A stretch of DNA of 35,529 nucleotides from contig NZ_BCUS01000065.1 of the NCBI RefSeq assembly GCF_001591345.1, positions 1 to 35,529 of the forward strand, in the 5' to 3' direction. This DNA is from Variovorax boronicumulans NBRC 103145 (GTDB taxonomy: Bacteria; Pseudomonadota; Gammaproteobacteria; Burkholderiales; Burkholderiaceae_C). Below are positions 20,795-30,054 of this stretch, piece after piece; within the stretch, counting starts at the first letter, position 1, and every line of letters starts with the position of its first letter. The position numbers and the translations under genes were made by a program. The notes beneath the pieces are model-generated. The model was not told the origin of the DNA. It did no database searches and worked only from the letters and a program-made list of their open reading frames with translations.

Positions 20795-22663
20795 TCAGAT
20801 TTCGATCTTCGAGCCCAGCTCGACGACCGCGTTGTTGGGCAAGCCCAGGAAGGCCGCCGCACCGCTCGCGTTGTGGTGCATCTGCGCGAACAGCTTCTCG
20901 CGCCACGGCGCCATGCCGCTGCCCAGCGTGGGGATCACGACGTCGCGCGAGAGGAAGTAGCTGGTCGTCATCGGCTCGAGCTGGCAGCCGCGCATGCGTG
21001 CGTTGTCGAGCGCGCGCGGCAGGTCGATGTCGTTCTTGAAGCCGTAGTGCACGATCACCTGCCAGCAGTGGTTGCCCAGCGCCTCGATCTCGATGCGCTT
21101 GTCCATCGGAATCCAGGGCACCTCGTGGTTGCGCACGGTGACGAACATGTTCTGCTCGTGCAGCACCTTGTTGTGCTTGAGGTTGTGCAGCAGCGCGTTG
21201 GGCACCACGCCCGGTTCGGCCGTGAGGAACACGGCCGTGCCGTCCACGCGCGCGGGCGGGCTCATGAACACCGAGCCGAGGAAGGACTTCAGGTCGATTG
21301 CATCGGCGTGCTGCGCCTCGCCCATGAGGCGGCGGCCTTCCTTCCAGGTGACCATCAGCGTGAACACGGCGCCGCCGATCAGCAGCGGGAACCAGCCGCC
21401 TTCGAACAGCTTGAGCAGGTTCGAGGCGAAGAACAGGAAGTCGACCACGAAGAAGATCGCGGTCGAGGCGATGCACAGCGCCAACGGCAGCTTCCACGCG
21501 TAGCGGATCACGAAGAAGGTCAGGATCGTGGTGATCAGCATGTCGGTGGTCACGGCGATGCCGTAGGCCGCGGCCAGGCTGCTCGAGGTGCGGAACATCA
21601 CGACCGCCATCACGATGGCCACGAACAGGCCCCAGTTGACCAGTGGAATGTAGATTTGCCCAGCCGTGCGCACGCTGGTGTGCTCGATGTTCAGGCGCGG
21701 CAGGTAGCCCAGCTGGATCACCTGGCGCGTGACGCTGAAGGCGCCGGTGATGAGCGCCTGCGAAGCGATCACCGTCGACAGCGTGGCCAGCAGCACCAGC
21801 GGAATGAGGGCCCATTCAGGCGCCATCATGAAGAACGGGTTCTTCACGGCCTCGGGGTTCTCCAGCAGCAGCGCGCCCTGGCCCAGGTAGTTGAGCGTGA
21901 GCGCCGGCATGACGACCGAGAACCACGCGATGCGGATCGGCTTCTTGCCGAAGTGGCCCAGGTCGGCGTACAGCGCCTCGGCGCCGGTCACGCACAGCAC
22001 CATGGCGCCCAGCAGGATGAAGCTGGTGCCCGGGTTGTCCCAGATGAACTTCAGCGCGTACCAGGGGCTCAGCGCCTTGATGATCTCGGGGTGGTGCGCG
22101 ATCTGCCACACGCCCAGCACCGCGATGGCCGCGAACCACGCCAGCGTGACGGGGCCGAAGAACTTGCCGATGCCCGCCGTGCCGCGCTTTTGCACCGCGA
22201 ACAGGCAGAACAGCACGACCAGCGTGATCGGGATCACGTAGTGCTTGAAGTGCGGCGACACCACCTCCAGGCCCTCGACCGCCGAGAGCACCGAGATGGC
22301 CGGCGTGATCACGCCGTCGCCATAGAAGAGCGAGGTGCCGAAGATGCCGACGATCAAGAGCAGCTGGCGCAGCCTCGGTTTGTCGGCCACGGCCTGGGAG
22401 GCCAGCGCGAGCATCGCGACCAGGCCGCCCTCGCCTTCGTTGTCGGCGCGCAGCACGAGCACGACGTACTTGATGGAGACGATGACCGTGAGGGTCCAGA
22501 AGAACATCGACAGGATGCCGTAGACGTTCTCCACGGTGAACGGCACATGGCCGTGACCGAAGACTTCCTTGACCGCATAGAGAACGCTGGTGCCGATGTC
22601 GCCATAGACGACGCCGATGGCGCCGACGATGAGGCCGGCAGAGATGTTTTTGGGGGCTGACAC
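20795..22663 (-). CDS. kup: Low-affinity potassium uptake protein Kup
   Basis: A 622-residue K+/H+ symporter of the KUP/HAK/KT family. Twelve membrane segments occupy roughly residues 10-450 and a cytoplasmic domain of about 170 residues follows. VGAIGVVYGDIGTSVLYAVKE at the start, GIFGTSLFYGDGVITPAISVLSAVEGLE near residue 100 and VTGAEALYADLGHFG near 240 are diagnostic. GTG at 22663 is chosen because it gives the family's normal N-terminus and a length equal to E. coli Kup; a TTG at 22693 would add ten residues without family similarity. Neither has a clear ribosome site. It lies 156 bp after gshA on the same strand, which leaves room for its own promoter. Confidence 0.95.
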   Translation of the reverse strand: MSAPKNISAGLIVGAIGVVYGDIGTSVLYAVKEVFGHGHVPFTVENVYGILSMFFWTLTVIVSIKYVVLVLRADNEGEGGLVAMLALASQAVADKPRLRQLLLIVGIFGTSLFYGDGVITPAISVLSAVEGLEVVSPHFKHYVIPITLVVLFCLFAVQKRGTAGIGKFFGPVTLAWFAAIAVLGVWQIAHHPEIIKALSPWYALKFIWDNPGTSFILLGAMVLCVTGAEALYADLGHFGKKPIRIAWFSVVMPALTLNYLGQGALLLENPEAVKNPFFMMAPEWALIPLVLLATLSTVIASQALITGAFSVTRQVIQLGYLPRLNIEHTSVRTAGQIYIPLVNWGLFVAIVMAVVMFRTSSSLAAAYGIAVTTDMLITTILTFFVIRYAWKLPLALCIASTAIFFVVDFLFFASNLLKLFEGGWFPLLIGGAVFTLMVTWKEGRRLMGEAQHADAIDLKSFLGSVFMSPPARVDGTAVFLTAEPGVVPNALLHNLKHNKVLHEQNMFVTVRNHEVPWIPMDKRIEIEALGNHCWQVIVHYGFKNDIDLPRALDNARMRGCQLEPMTTSYFLSRDVVIPTLGSGMAPWREKLFAQMHHNASGAAAFLGLPNNAVVELGSKIEI

Positions 22664-22819
22664 GGGGGTCGATGGGAAAAGGTTGGCTCGCAATGATCGA
22701 CGCGTCAGTCACGCCGGGGTGCCGCGGCCGTACCGCGCATCCCTCCGCCCTTTTGGTTCCGTTGCTGTGGGGCCGCTATTTTGCCGTTGCCCGCCGACGC
22801 CGCAACCCGCCCCCGCCGC

Positions 22820-24136
22820 TCATTCGTAGATTTCGGCGTCCGGGTCGGTCGCTTCCATCTCGTAACTGGCCGCGACCATGGCCAGGCGCCCCACTACGCC
22901 ATACATGTAAAAACGGTTGGGGGCGCTGGCGCCGGGCTTGGCGCCCGGCTGCGGCAGCTGCGCGCTTTCCGAGAAGGCCAGCGGCACGTAGCTGGCGCCC
23001 GGCTGCTTGAGGTTCTCGTCGGCGGCGCGCTCGGCGTGCACGCGGTAGAAACCGCCCACCACGTAGCGGTCCATCATGTAGACCACCGGTTCGGCCACGC
23101 CGTTGTGCACGCGCTCGTTGGTGAGCACGCCTTCCTGCACGATCAGCTCGGTGGGCTCGCGCAGGTCGCGCCCGGCGCTGGTCTTGGCGGGCGACGAGGT
23201 GGCGGTGCGCGACTTGCCGATCAGCGCCTCGACCTCCTTGGCATCGCGCACCGTGACCACGCCGGGGCTGCCGCTGCCGCTGTGGCCGCCCTTGACGACC
23301 ACGAAGGGCTTCTCGTTGATGCCGTATTCCTTGTACTTGCGGCGCACCTTGGTGAGCACCGCGTCGACATGGCTGGTGAGCACGTCGATGCCGCGGCCTT
23401 CGGCCACGTCGACGCCTTCGGCGCGCGCGTAGATCGGGTTGATCAGCCAGGGGTCGATGCCCAGCAGCTTGCCGAAGCGCTTGCACAGCTCTTCGTAGCT
23501 GTGCAGGTGGTTGCTCTTGCGGCGCACCGACCAGCCCGCGTGCAGCGGCGGCAGCAGGTACTGCTCGTGCAGGTCTTCGAGGATGCCGGGCGTTCCTGCA
23601 GAAAGCTCGTTGTTGAGCAAGATTGTGCAGGGATCGAAGTTCTTCAGGCCCAGGCGGCGCTTGGAACGCACCACCGGTTCGAGCGTCACGGTCTCGCCGT
23701 TGGGCAGCTCGATCTTCTTGGGCGACTTGATGGCCGGATCGATCGAGCCGATGCGCACATTGAGGCCCGCCATGTGGAAGATGCGCACCAGTTGCGCGAC
23801 GTTGGCGAGATAAAAGGTGTTTTTCGAGTGGTTTTCAGGAATGACGAGCAGGTTGCGCGCCTCCGGACAGATCTTCTCGATGGCCGCCTGCGCGGCCTGC
23901 ACCGCCAGCGGCAGCATTTCCTTGGTGAGGTTGTTCCAGCCACCCGGGAACAGGTTGGTGTCGACCGGAGCGAGCTTGAAGCCCGCGTTGCGGATGTCGA
24001 CGGCGCTGTAGAACGGCGGCGTGTGCTCCATCCACTCGAGGCGGAACCAGCGCTCGATGGCGGGCATCGAGTCGAGCACCCGCTGCTCCAGTTCGTTGAT
24101 CGGGCCGGTCAGGGCAGTGACGAGATGCGGAACCAT
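22820..24136 (-). CDS. gshA: Glutamate-cysteine ligase (ferrooxidans type)
   Basis: A 438-residue enzyme for the first step of glutathione synthesis, forming gamma-glutamylcysteine from glutamate and cysteine with ATP. It belongs to the betaproteobacterial/Acidithiobacillus type of glutamate-cysteine ligase, not the E. coli GshA type. Typical segments are FRLEWMEHTPPFYSAVDIRN near residue 48, APVDTNLFPGGWNNL near 76, HLHSYEELCKRFGKLLGIDPWLINP near 220, FVVVKGGHSGSGSPGVVTV near 284 and VVYMMDRYVVGGFYRVH near 350. The ATG is unambiguous. The gene is followed by kup, benE and gshB on the same strand, so the glutathione pathway is split by two transporters. A -10-like TACAAT lies 41 bases upstream. 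Confidence 0.95.
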   Translation of the reverse strand: MVPHLVTALTGPINELEQRVLDSMPAIERWFRLEWMEHTPPFYSAVDIRNAGFKLAPVDTNLFPGGWNNLTKEMLPLAVQAAQAAIEKICPEARNLLVIPENHSKNTFYLANVAQLVRIFHMAGLNVRIGSIDPAIKSPKKIELPNGETVTLEPVVRSKRRLGLKNFDPCTILLNNELSAGTPGILEDLHEQYLLPPLHAGWSVRRKSNHLHSYEELCKRFGKLLGIDPWLINPIYARAEGVDVAEGRGIDVLTSHVDAVLTKVRRKYKEYGINEKPFVVVKGGHSGSGSPGVVTVRDAKEVEALIGKSRTATSSPAKTSAGRDLREPTELIVQEGVLTNERVHNGVAEPVVYMMDRYVVGGFYRVHAERAADENLKQPGASYVPLAFSESAQLPQPGAKPGASAPNRFYMYGVVGRLAMVAASYEMEATDPDAEIYE

Positions 24137-24176
24137 GCAGCGGCCTTGTTGGTTTTGTGCTTAAAGGTGGAGTGGA

Positions 24177-24182
24177 ATTGTA
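24177..24182 (-). promoter_or_regulatory. Candidate -10 element of the gshA promoter
   Basis: TACAAT on the minus strand (5 of 6 matches to TATAAT), 40 bases before the gshA ATG. No convincing -35 hexamer at 16-18 bp, so only a tentative promoter. The rest of the 183-bp gap between proA and gshA holds only the hairpin at 24264-24284 and nothing else recognisable. Confidence 0.35.
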
Positions 24183-24263
24183 GGATTTGGGGATGGCGCG
24201 CCCGATGACAAGCAGCCAAAGAGAACAAAGCACCCCAATCCACAACACACGTTGCAAGAACAC

Positions 24264-24284
24264 CGCGGCACGGGCCTCGCCGCG
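24264..24284 (-). terminator. Possible terminator hairpin after proA
   Basis: CGCGGC / GCCGCG arms with a 9-base loop, about 36 bases past the proA stop. On the minus strand it is followed by GTGTTCTTG, a poor T-tract, so termination strength is doubtful. It lies between the proA stop and the gshA promoter region, where a terminator would be expected. Confidence 0.35.
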
Positions 24285-24319
24285 CCGCCGGCCCGATGGC
24301 CCCGGCCCTTCGGACCCGA

Positions 24320-25612
24320 TTAACCGCGGACTTCGCCCTGCCCCAGCACCACGTACTTGAGCGAGGTCAGGCCTTCGATGCCGACCGGGCCGCGCGCGTG
24401 GAACTTGTCGGTGCTGATGCCGATTTCGGCGCCCAGCCCGTACTCGAAACCATCCGCGAAGCGTGTGCTCGCATTCACCATCACGCTGGCCGAATCGACC
24501 TCGCGCAGGAAGCGCTGGGCGTTGATGTGGTCGCGCGTGACGATGGCGTCGGTGTGGTGGCTCGAGTAGCGGTTGATGTGCGCAATGGCCTCGTCCAGCC
24601 CCGCCACCACCTTGATGCTGATGACGGCGGCCAGGTACTCCTCGGACCAGTCGGACTCGACGGCATCGATCACTTTCGCCTGCGGATGGTGCGCCTCGCT
24701 GGCGCGCAGGATCGCGGCGGCGGCCGGGTCGCAGCGCATCTCGACGCCCTTGGCGGCGAAGATGGCGGCGATCTCGGGCAGGAAGTGGTCGGCCACCGAG
24801 GCCGCCACCAGCAGGCCTTCGGCGGCGTTGCAGGGGCTGTACTTCTGGGTCTTGGCGTTGTCGACGATGCGCAGCGCCATGTCGAACTCGGCCGTGTCGT
24901 CCACGTAGACGTGGCAGTTGCCGTCCAGGTGCTTGATGACGGGCACCTTGGCGTCGCGGCTGATGCGCTCGATCAGGCCCTTGCCGCCGCGCGGAATGAT
25001 CACGTCGACGAACTCGGGCATGGCGATGAGCTGGCCCACGGCCTCGCGGTCGGTGGTCTGCACCAGCTGCACCGCATCGACCGGCAGGCCGGCTTCGGCC
25101 AGCGCCTCGGACACCAGCAGCGCCAGCGCCTTGTTCGAGTCGATGGCTTCCGAGCCGCCGCGCAGGATGGCGGCGTTGCCGCTCTTGATCGCCAGGCTCG
25201 CGGCCTCGATGGTCACGTTGGGACGGCTCTCGTAGATCATGCCGAAGACGCCGATCGGCACGCGCATCTGGCCCACGCGGATGCCGCTGGGCTGCTGCTT
25301 CATGCCGATGATCTCGCCGATCACGTCGGCCATGCCGGCCAGCTGCTCGCAGCCATCGGCCACGGTCTCCAGGACCTTGGGCGTGAGCTTGAGCCGGTCG
25401 ACCATCGGGGCCGACAGGCCGGCGGCCGTGGCGCGCTCCAGGTCCTTTTGATTGGCGACGGCCAGCGCGGGGCCGGCTTCGCGCAGGCGCCGGGCCAGCG
25501 CCTTCAGTGCTCTGTTTTTGGTAGCTGCATCCGCACGGGCCATGAGGAATGCAGCGGCTTTGGCTTGCAGACCGAGGGTCTGCATGTGCTCGCTGACGTT
25601 GAACGCGTTCAT
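24320..25612 (-). CDS. proA: Glutamate-5-semialdehyde dehydrogenase (gamma-glutamyl phosphate reductase)
   Basis: A 430-residue NADPH-dependent enzyme of proline synthesis, reducing gamma-glutamyl phosphate to glutamate semialdehyde. Diagnostic segments are VPIGVFGMIYESRPNVTIEAASLAIKSGNAAILRGG near residue 110, VIIPRGGKGLIERISRDAKVPVIKHLDGNCHVYVD near 210, and KTQKYSPCNAAEGLLV near 260 with the catalytic Cys. Its end, SVMVNASTRFADGFEYGLGAEIGISTDKFHARGPVGIEGL, is that of ProA. Two in-frame ATGs (25621 and 25612) are possible; the second is used, the first would add three residues. It is last in the leuS-lptE-holA-proA run; proB is not in the window. Confidence 0.96.
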   Translation of the reverse strand: MNAFNVSEHMQTLGLQAKAAAFLMARADAATKNRALKALARRLREAGPALAVANQKDLERATAAGLSAPMVDRLKLTPKVLETVADGCEQLAGMADVIGEIIGMKQQPSGIRVGQMRVPIGVFGMIYESRPNVTIEAASLAIKSGNAAILRGGSEAIDSNKALALLVSEALAEAGLPVDAVQLVQTTDREAVGQLIAMPEFVDVIIPRGGKGLIERISRDAKVPVIKHLDGNCHVYVDDTAEFDMALRIVDNAKTQKYSPCNAAEGLLVAASVADHFLPEIAAIFAAKGVEMRCDPAAAAILRASEAHHPQAKVIDAVESDWSEEYLAAVISIKVVAGLDEAIAHINRYSSHHTDAIVTRDHINAQRFLREVDSASVMVNASTRFADGFEYGLGAEIGISTDKFHARGPVGIEGLTSLKYVVLGQGEVRG

Positions 25613-25685
25613 GGCGCGCATTTTCCCACGCGGACCTTCGGCCCGGCTGACGCGGGCCTTTTGATGGCGATCGACGGCGGGCGCG

Positions 25686-26756
25686 TCAGGCCCGGCGCGG
25701 CGCCGCGGCCGTGCTGCAGGCGCGGCACAGCATCAGCGCCAGCCGCTGCAGCGCCTGCCAGCCGCTGGCGGGCCAGTCGGGCTGCTTCAGGCCCTTGCAG
25801 ATGCCGTCGACCAGGTGGGCCGCGCGCAGCAGCCGGGTCAGCATGCGGTCGTCCAGGCGCGGCAGCACGCGCTCGAAGGCGCGCTCGCGCGGGCCCCAGA
25901 TGCGGTTCTCGCGCAGCGCCATCGGCAGCGGGCGGCCGGCGGCCATGGCGTCCTTCACGCGCTTGAGGGCGCGAATGTCCTCGGCGATCGTGTAGTGCAC
26001 CAGCACCTCGGCCTCGCCCTCGGCCTGCAGGCCGTCGAGCATGCGCGCCACGCGCTGCGGGTTGCCGGCCAGCACGGCCTCGGAGAGCTTGAACACGTCG
26101 TAGCGCGCCACGTTGTTGACGGCGCCCTCGACCTGCTCCCAGCTCAGCTCGCCCGCCGGGTGCAGCAGCGCGAGCTTCTGGATTTCCTGGTGCGCGGCGA
26201 GCAGGTTGCCTTCGACGCGGTCGGCAAAGAACTGCAGCGTGCGCTGGCCTTCGTCGCCGGGCATCACGCGCTGGTTCTGCAGCCCGAGGCGCTGCGCGAT
26301 CCATTGCGGCAGCGCGGCGCGCTCGATCGGGTCGACCTGGATGCTCACGCCGTTGTTCTCCAGCGCAGAGAACCACGCGCCGGTGCGCGTGGCCTTGTCC
26401 AGGCGCGGCAGCATCACCAGCGTGAGCGTGCTGTCGTTGCCGGGCGCGCCCTCGGCCAGCTGCTGCAGGGCGACGCTGCCGTCCTTGCCGGGCTTGCCCG
26501 AGGGAATGCGGATCTCGACGATCTGCTTGTCGGCGAACAGCGAAAGCGAGCCCCCGGCCGCCAGCACCGCGCTCCAGTCGAAGTGCGCGCCGGCCACGGT
26601 GTACGAGCTGCGCTCGGTGTGGCCCTGGGCGCGCGCGGCAGCGCGGATGGCGTCGGCCGCCTCCTGCGCGAGCAGCGGCTCGTCGCCGTGGATCGTGTAA
26701 AGCGGCTTCAGGCCCTTTTGCAGGTGGGCGCCGAGCTGGGCACTGGCAAGTTGCAT
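25686..26756 (-). CDS. holA: DNA polymerase III delta subunit
   Basis: A 356-residue clamp-loader subunit that opens the sliding clamp during its loading onto DNA. The N-terminus HLQKGLKPLYTIHGDEPLLAQEAADAIRAAAR is typical of HolA; TLTLVMLPRLDKATRTGAWFSALENNG, the AAHQEIQKLALL segment near residue 195 and VARYDVFKLSEAVLAGN near 225 are conserved. Domain I is AAA+-like but lacks a functional Walker A, as in all delta subunits. The ATG is 23 bp after the lptE stop. The leuS-lptE-holA order is a well-known proteobacterial arrangement, which supports the call. Confidence 0.95.
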   Translation of the reverse strand: MQLASAQLGAHLQKGLKPLYTIHGDEPLLAQEAADAIRAAARAQGHTERSSYTVAGAHFDWSAVLAAGGSLSLFADKQIVEIRIPSGKPGKDGSVALQQLAEGAPGNDSTLTLVMLPRLDKATRTGAWFSALENNGVSIQVDPIERAALPQWIAQRLGLQNQRVMPGDEGQRTLQFFADRVEGNLLAAHQEIQKLALLHPAGELSWEQVEGAVNNVARYDVFKLSEAVLAGNPQRVARMLDGLQAEGEAEVLVHYTIAEDIRALKRVKDAMAAGRPLPMALRENRIWGPRERAFERVLPRLDDRMLTRLLRAAHLVDGICKGLKQPDWPASGWQALQRLALMLCRACSTAAAPRRA

Positions 26757-26779
26757 TGAAAAAAGAACGGAAGCGACGC

Positions 26780-27301
26780 TTACAGGGACTGCACCGCGGC
26801 CAGCCGGCGCATCAGCTGCTGCGCGATGTCGGCCTGCATGTCGCGGAACAGCAGGTCGGCCTCGCCTTCCTTGGCCAGCGCGTTGGTCTCGTTGAAGCTC
26901 AGGTCGCGTGTCTGCGAGACCTCGGACGCGGGCAGCAATTCCTTGCCGCCCGGCGTGCGCAGGCTGAAGCGCACGCGCAGGCGCAGCTGCAATTCGCGCA
27001 GCAGGCCGGCGGAGTTGGTCGAGATCACGAAGCGGTCGCGGTCCTCGCCCAGCACGACCAGCACGGCGTCGGCGGTGCTGGCCTCTTCCTTGGGCACCAG
27101 CGTCACGTTGCCGGCCGCGCGCAGCTCGCGCCGCAGCTGGTTGATGAGCGCCGTATTGCCTTCGAGCGACAGCGTCTTGAACGCGAAGTTCGGCGCCTTG
27201 CGCAGCGCGAAGCCGCAGCCGGACAGGGCCAGCGAAGCGCCTGCCACGCCGAGGCCCAGGAGAAAGCCGCGGCGCGGCTGCGAGGCATTGCGAATGTTCA
27301 T
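26780..27301 (-). CDS. lptE: LPS-assembly lipoprotein LptE
   Basis: A 173-residue outer-membrane lipoprotein that plugs the LptD barrel and helps insert lipopolysaccharide. The leader is basic (QPRRGF) and hydrophobic, ending in the lipobox LSGC with Cys29 as the lipidated residue, directly followed by GFALR, the typical LptE start (CGFxLR). The middle contains alternating beta-strand patterns and a short ELQLRLRVRFSL segment. The N-terminal RRGFLLG resembles a twin-arginine motif, but Sec export is usual for this family. It sits 35 bp after leuS and 23 bp before holA in the conserved order. Confidence 0.93.
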   Translation of the reverse strand: MNIRNASQPRRGFLLGLGVAGASLALSGCGFALRKAPNFAFKTLSLEGNTALINQLRRELRAAGNVTLVPKEEASTADAVLVVLGEDRDRFVISTNSAGLLRELQLRLRVRFSLRTPGGKELLPASEVSQTRDLSFNETNALAKEGEADLLFRDMQADIAQQLMRRLAAVQSL

Positions 27302-27336
27302 GCGTCTGTCGTTTCCGTCGTTCTGCAGTGTCGGGT

Positions 27337-29967
27337 TCAGATGACCACGTTGACCAGGCGCCCGGGCACCACGATCACGCGCTTGGCCGGCGCGCCTTCG
27401 GCGAAGTTGACGAAGTCGTCGCAGGCGAGCGCCAGCCGCTCGATCTCGTCCTTCGAGGCACCGGCGGGCACCAGCAGCTTGCCGCGCAGCTTGCCGTTGA
27501 CCTGCAGCATGAGCTCGACCTCGTCCTGCGCCAGCGCGGCCACGTCGACCACGGGCCAGGGGGCGTCGAGCAGGTCGCCCGATGCCTCGTCGTAGCCGAG
27601 CTGCTGCCACAGCTGGTGCGCGATGTGCGGCGTGGCCGGGTACAGGCAGCGCAGCAGGATGCCGAAGCCCTCGCGCGCGGCAGCTGCGTCGCCCGCGCTG
27701 CCGTCGGACTTGAAGCCCTCGAGCGCGTTGAGCAGCTTCATCGCGCCCGACACCACCGTGTTGTATTGCATGCGCTGGTAGTCGTAGTCGATCTGGCGCA
27801 GCACGGTGTGCACCTCGCGGCGCAGGGCCTGGGCGGGCTTGCCGAAGCTCTGGCCGGCGAGCGCCACGGGCGCCACGTCGGCCTGGGCCACGCCGTAGTT
27901 CCACACGCGGCGCAGGAAGCGGTAGCTGCCTTCGACGGCCGCGTCGTTCCACTCGAGCGTGGCTTCGGGCGGCGCGGTGAACATGGTGTACAGGCGCGCG
28001 GTGTCGGCGCCGTACTTCTCGATCAGGTCCTGCGGGTCGACGCCGTTGCGTTCGCTCTTGCCCATCTTGCCCACGCCGCCGTACTCGACCTTGGTGCCAT
28101 CGGCCAGCGTGCCGCCGGTGATGCGGCCCTGCGCGTCGAGCACCGCCGTGACTTCGAGCGGCGGGAAGTAGTCCTTGCCACCCTTCTCGTTGCGCTTGTA
28201 GAAGATGTGGTTGAGCACCATGCCCTGCGTGAGCAGCTTGGCGAAGGGCTCGTCGGCCTTCACCAGGCCCAGGTCGCGCATGACCTTGGTCCAGAAGCGC
28301 GCGTACAGCAGGTGCAGGATCGCGTGCTCGATGCCGCCGATGTACTGGTCCATCGGCATCCAGTAGTCGGCCCCCTCGGCGACCATGGCCTTGTCGTTGG
28401 TCGGGTCGCAGTAGCGCATGAAGTACCACGACGAATCGACGAAGGTGTCCATCGTGTCGGTCTCGCGCCGCGCGGCCTTGCCGCACACCGGGCACACCAC
28501 GCCGGCATGGAAGCCTTCGTGCTTGTTCAGCGGGTTGCCCGAGCCGTCGGGCACGCAGTCGGTGGGCAGCACCACGGGCAGGTCCTTTTCGGGGACCGGC
28601 ACCGCGCCGTGTTCTTCGCAATGGATGATCGGGATCGGCGTGCCCCAGTAGCGCTGGCGGCTCACGCCCCAGTCGCGCAGGCGCCAGGTGGTCTGCAGCT
28701 CGCCCAGGTCCTTCTGGCCCAGCGCATGCGCCACGGCGGCCACGGCCTCCTTGTAGGTCATGCCGCTGAAGTTGTCGGAGTTGATGGTCACGCCGCGCTG
28801 CTTGTCGCCGTACCAGTCCTGCCACTTGTGATAGTCGAAGTGCGGCTCGTCGTCGACCAGCACGACCTGGATGATCTCGATGCCGTACTTGTTGGCGAAG
28901 GCGAAGTCGCGCTCGTCGTGCGCGGGCACGCCCATCACGGCGCCGTCGCCGTAGCCGATGAGCACGTAATTGCCGACCCACACCGGCACCTGCTCGTCGG
29001 TGATCGGGTGCTTCACGGTCAGGCCCGTGGGCACGCCCTTCTTCTCTTGCGTGGCGAGCTCGGCCTCGGTCGTGCCGCCACCCTTGCATTCCTCGATGAA
29101 GGCCGCGACCTTCGGGTCGAGCGTGGCGGCGTGCGCGGCCAGCGGGTGCTCGGGCGCGACGGCGCAGAAGGTGACGCCCATGATGGTGTCGGCGCGCGTG
29201 GTGAACACGTACATGCGGCCGTCCTGGATGAGCTTGCCGCTCGCATCCCGGATGTCATGCGTGAACGCGAAACGCAGGCCTTCGCTCTTGCCGATCCAGT
29301 TTTCCTGCATCAGCTTCACGCGCTCGGGCCAGCCCGGCAGCTTGTGCTGGGTGTGCGCGAGCAGTTCTTCGGCGTAGTCGCTGATCTTCAGGTAGTAGCC
29401 GGGGATCTCGCGGCGCTCGACGGTGGCGCCGGTGCGCCAGCCTTTGCCGTCGATCACCTGCTCGTTGGCCAGCACGGTCTGGTCGACCGGGTCCCAGTTC
29501 ACGACCTGGGTCTTGCGGTAGGCGATGCCCTTTTCGAGCATCTTCAGGAACAGCCACTGGTTCCACTTGTAGTAGCTCGGATCGCAGGTGGCGATCTCGC
29601 GGCTCCAGTCGATCGCCAGGCCCATGGCCTGGAGCTGGCCCTTCATGTAGGCGATGTTCTCGTAGGTCCACTTGGCCGGCGGCACGCCGTTCTTCAGCGC
29701 CGCGTTCTCGGCCGGCAGGCCGAAGGCGTCCCAGCCCATGGGCATCAGCACGTTGTAGCCGCTCATGCGCAGGTAGCGCGTGAGCATGTCGTTGATCGTG
29801 TAGTTGCGCACGTGGCCCATGTGCAGCTTGCCGCTCGGGTACGGCAGCATCGAGCAGGCGTAGTATTTCTTGCGGCTCGCGTCCTCGGTGACACGGTAGA
29901 CATCGGCGGCGCGCCATTGCGCCTGGGCAGCGGACTCGACGTCGCTGGGTTTGTAGCTGGGGTTCAT
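27337..29967 (-). CDS. leuS: Leucyl-tRNA synthetase
   Basis: An 876-residue class I aminoacyl-tRNA synthetase charging tRNA-Leu. The HIGH motif is H49-MGH (KLHMGHVRNY), and the KMSKS motif is KMGKS at residues 634-638. The CP1 editing domain is seen between them (VFTTRADTIMGVTFCAVAPEHPL near residue 255, and GVPAHDERDFAFANKY near 345). A VCPVCG segment near 490 resembles a zinc-binding pair. Length is close to E. coli LeuS (860). First gene of the leuS-lptE-holA-proA run; a -10-like GATAAT lies 44 bases upstream. Confidence 0.97.
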   Translation of the reverse strand: MNPSYKPSDVESAAQAQWRAADVYRVTEDASRKKYYACSMLPYPSGKLHMGHVRNYTINDMLTRYLRMSGYNVLMPMGWDAFGLPAENAALKNGVPPAKWTYENIAYMKGQLQAMGLAIDWSREIATCDPSYYKWNQWLFLKMLEKGIAYRKTQVVNWDPVDQTVLANEQVIDGKGWRTGATVERREIPGYYLKISDYAEELLAHTQHKLPGWPERVKLMQENWIGKSEGLRFAFTHDIRDASGKLIQDGRMYVFTTRADTIMGVTFCAVAPEHPLAAHAATLDPKVAAFIEECKGGGTTEAELATQEKKGVPTGLTVKHPITDEQVPVWVGNYVLIGYGDGAVMGVPAHDERDFAFANKYGIEIIQVVLVDDEPHFDYHKWQDWYGDKQRGVTINSDNFSGMTYKEAVAAVAHALGQKDLGELQTTWRLRDWGVSRQRYWGTPIPIIHCEEHGAVPVPEKDLPVVLPTDCVPDGSGNPLNKHEGFHAGVVCPVCGKAARRETDTMDTFVDSSWYFMRYCDPTNDKAMVAEGADYWMPMDQYIGGIEHAILHLLYARFWTKVMRDLGLVKADEPFAKLLTQGMVLNHIFYKRNEKGGKDYFPPLEVTAVLDAQGRITGGTLADGTKVEYGGVGKMGKSERNGVDPQDLIEKYGADTARLYTMFTAPPEATLEWNDAAVEGSYRFLRRVWNYGVAQADVAPVALAGQSFGKPAQALRREVHTVLRQIDYDYQRMQYNTVVSGAMKLLNALEGFKSDGSAGDAAAAREGFGILLRCLYPATPHIAHQLWQQLGYDEASGDLLDAPWPVVDVAALAQDEVELMLQVNGKLRGKLLVPAGASKDEIERLALACDDFVNFAEGAPAKRVIVVPGRLVNVVI

Positions 29968-30010
29968 GACATCTCGGCAGGGCCCGGCTCGACGGCGGCC
30001 GGGAAGGCGG

Positions 30011-30016
30011 ATTATC
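30011..30016 (-). promoter_or_regulatory. Candidate -10 element of the leuS promoter
   Basis: GATAAT on the minus strand (5 of 6 matches to TATAAT) in the 87-bp gap between the monooxygenase-like stop and the leuS ATG. No recognisable -35. It suggests that leuS and its downstream genes need not depend on transcription of the monooxygenase-like gene. Confidence 0.35.
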
Positions 30017-30054
30017 GCGCCGTGCGTGATCGTCCCCCGGGCCCCATGCCGGAA

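Noticed and set aside
24137..24263. Minus-strand open frame with a hydrophobic start upstream of gshA (MFLQRVLWIG...)
   Set aside because: Only about 40 residues are outside gshA, the rest overlaps gshA in another frame; no ribosome site and the candidate gshA -10 lies inside it.
25640..25662. Hairpin GGCCCG/CGGGCC followed by TTTT between holA and proA
   Set aside because: The T-tract is on the plus strand, opposite to the direction of the operon, and no plus-strand gene ends there; it cannot be the operon's own intrinsic terminator.
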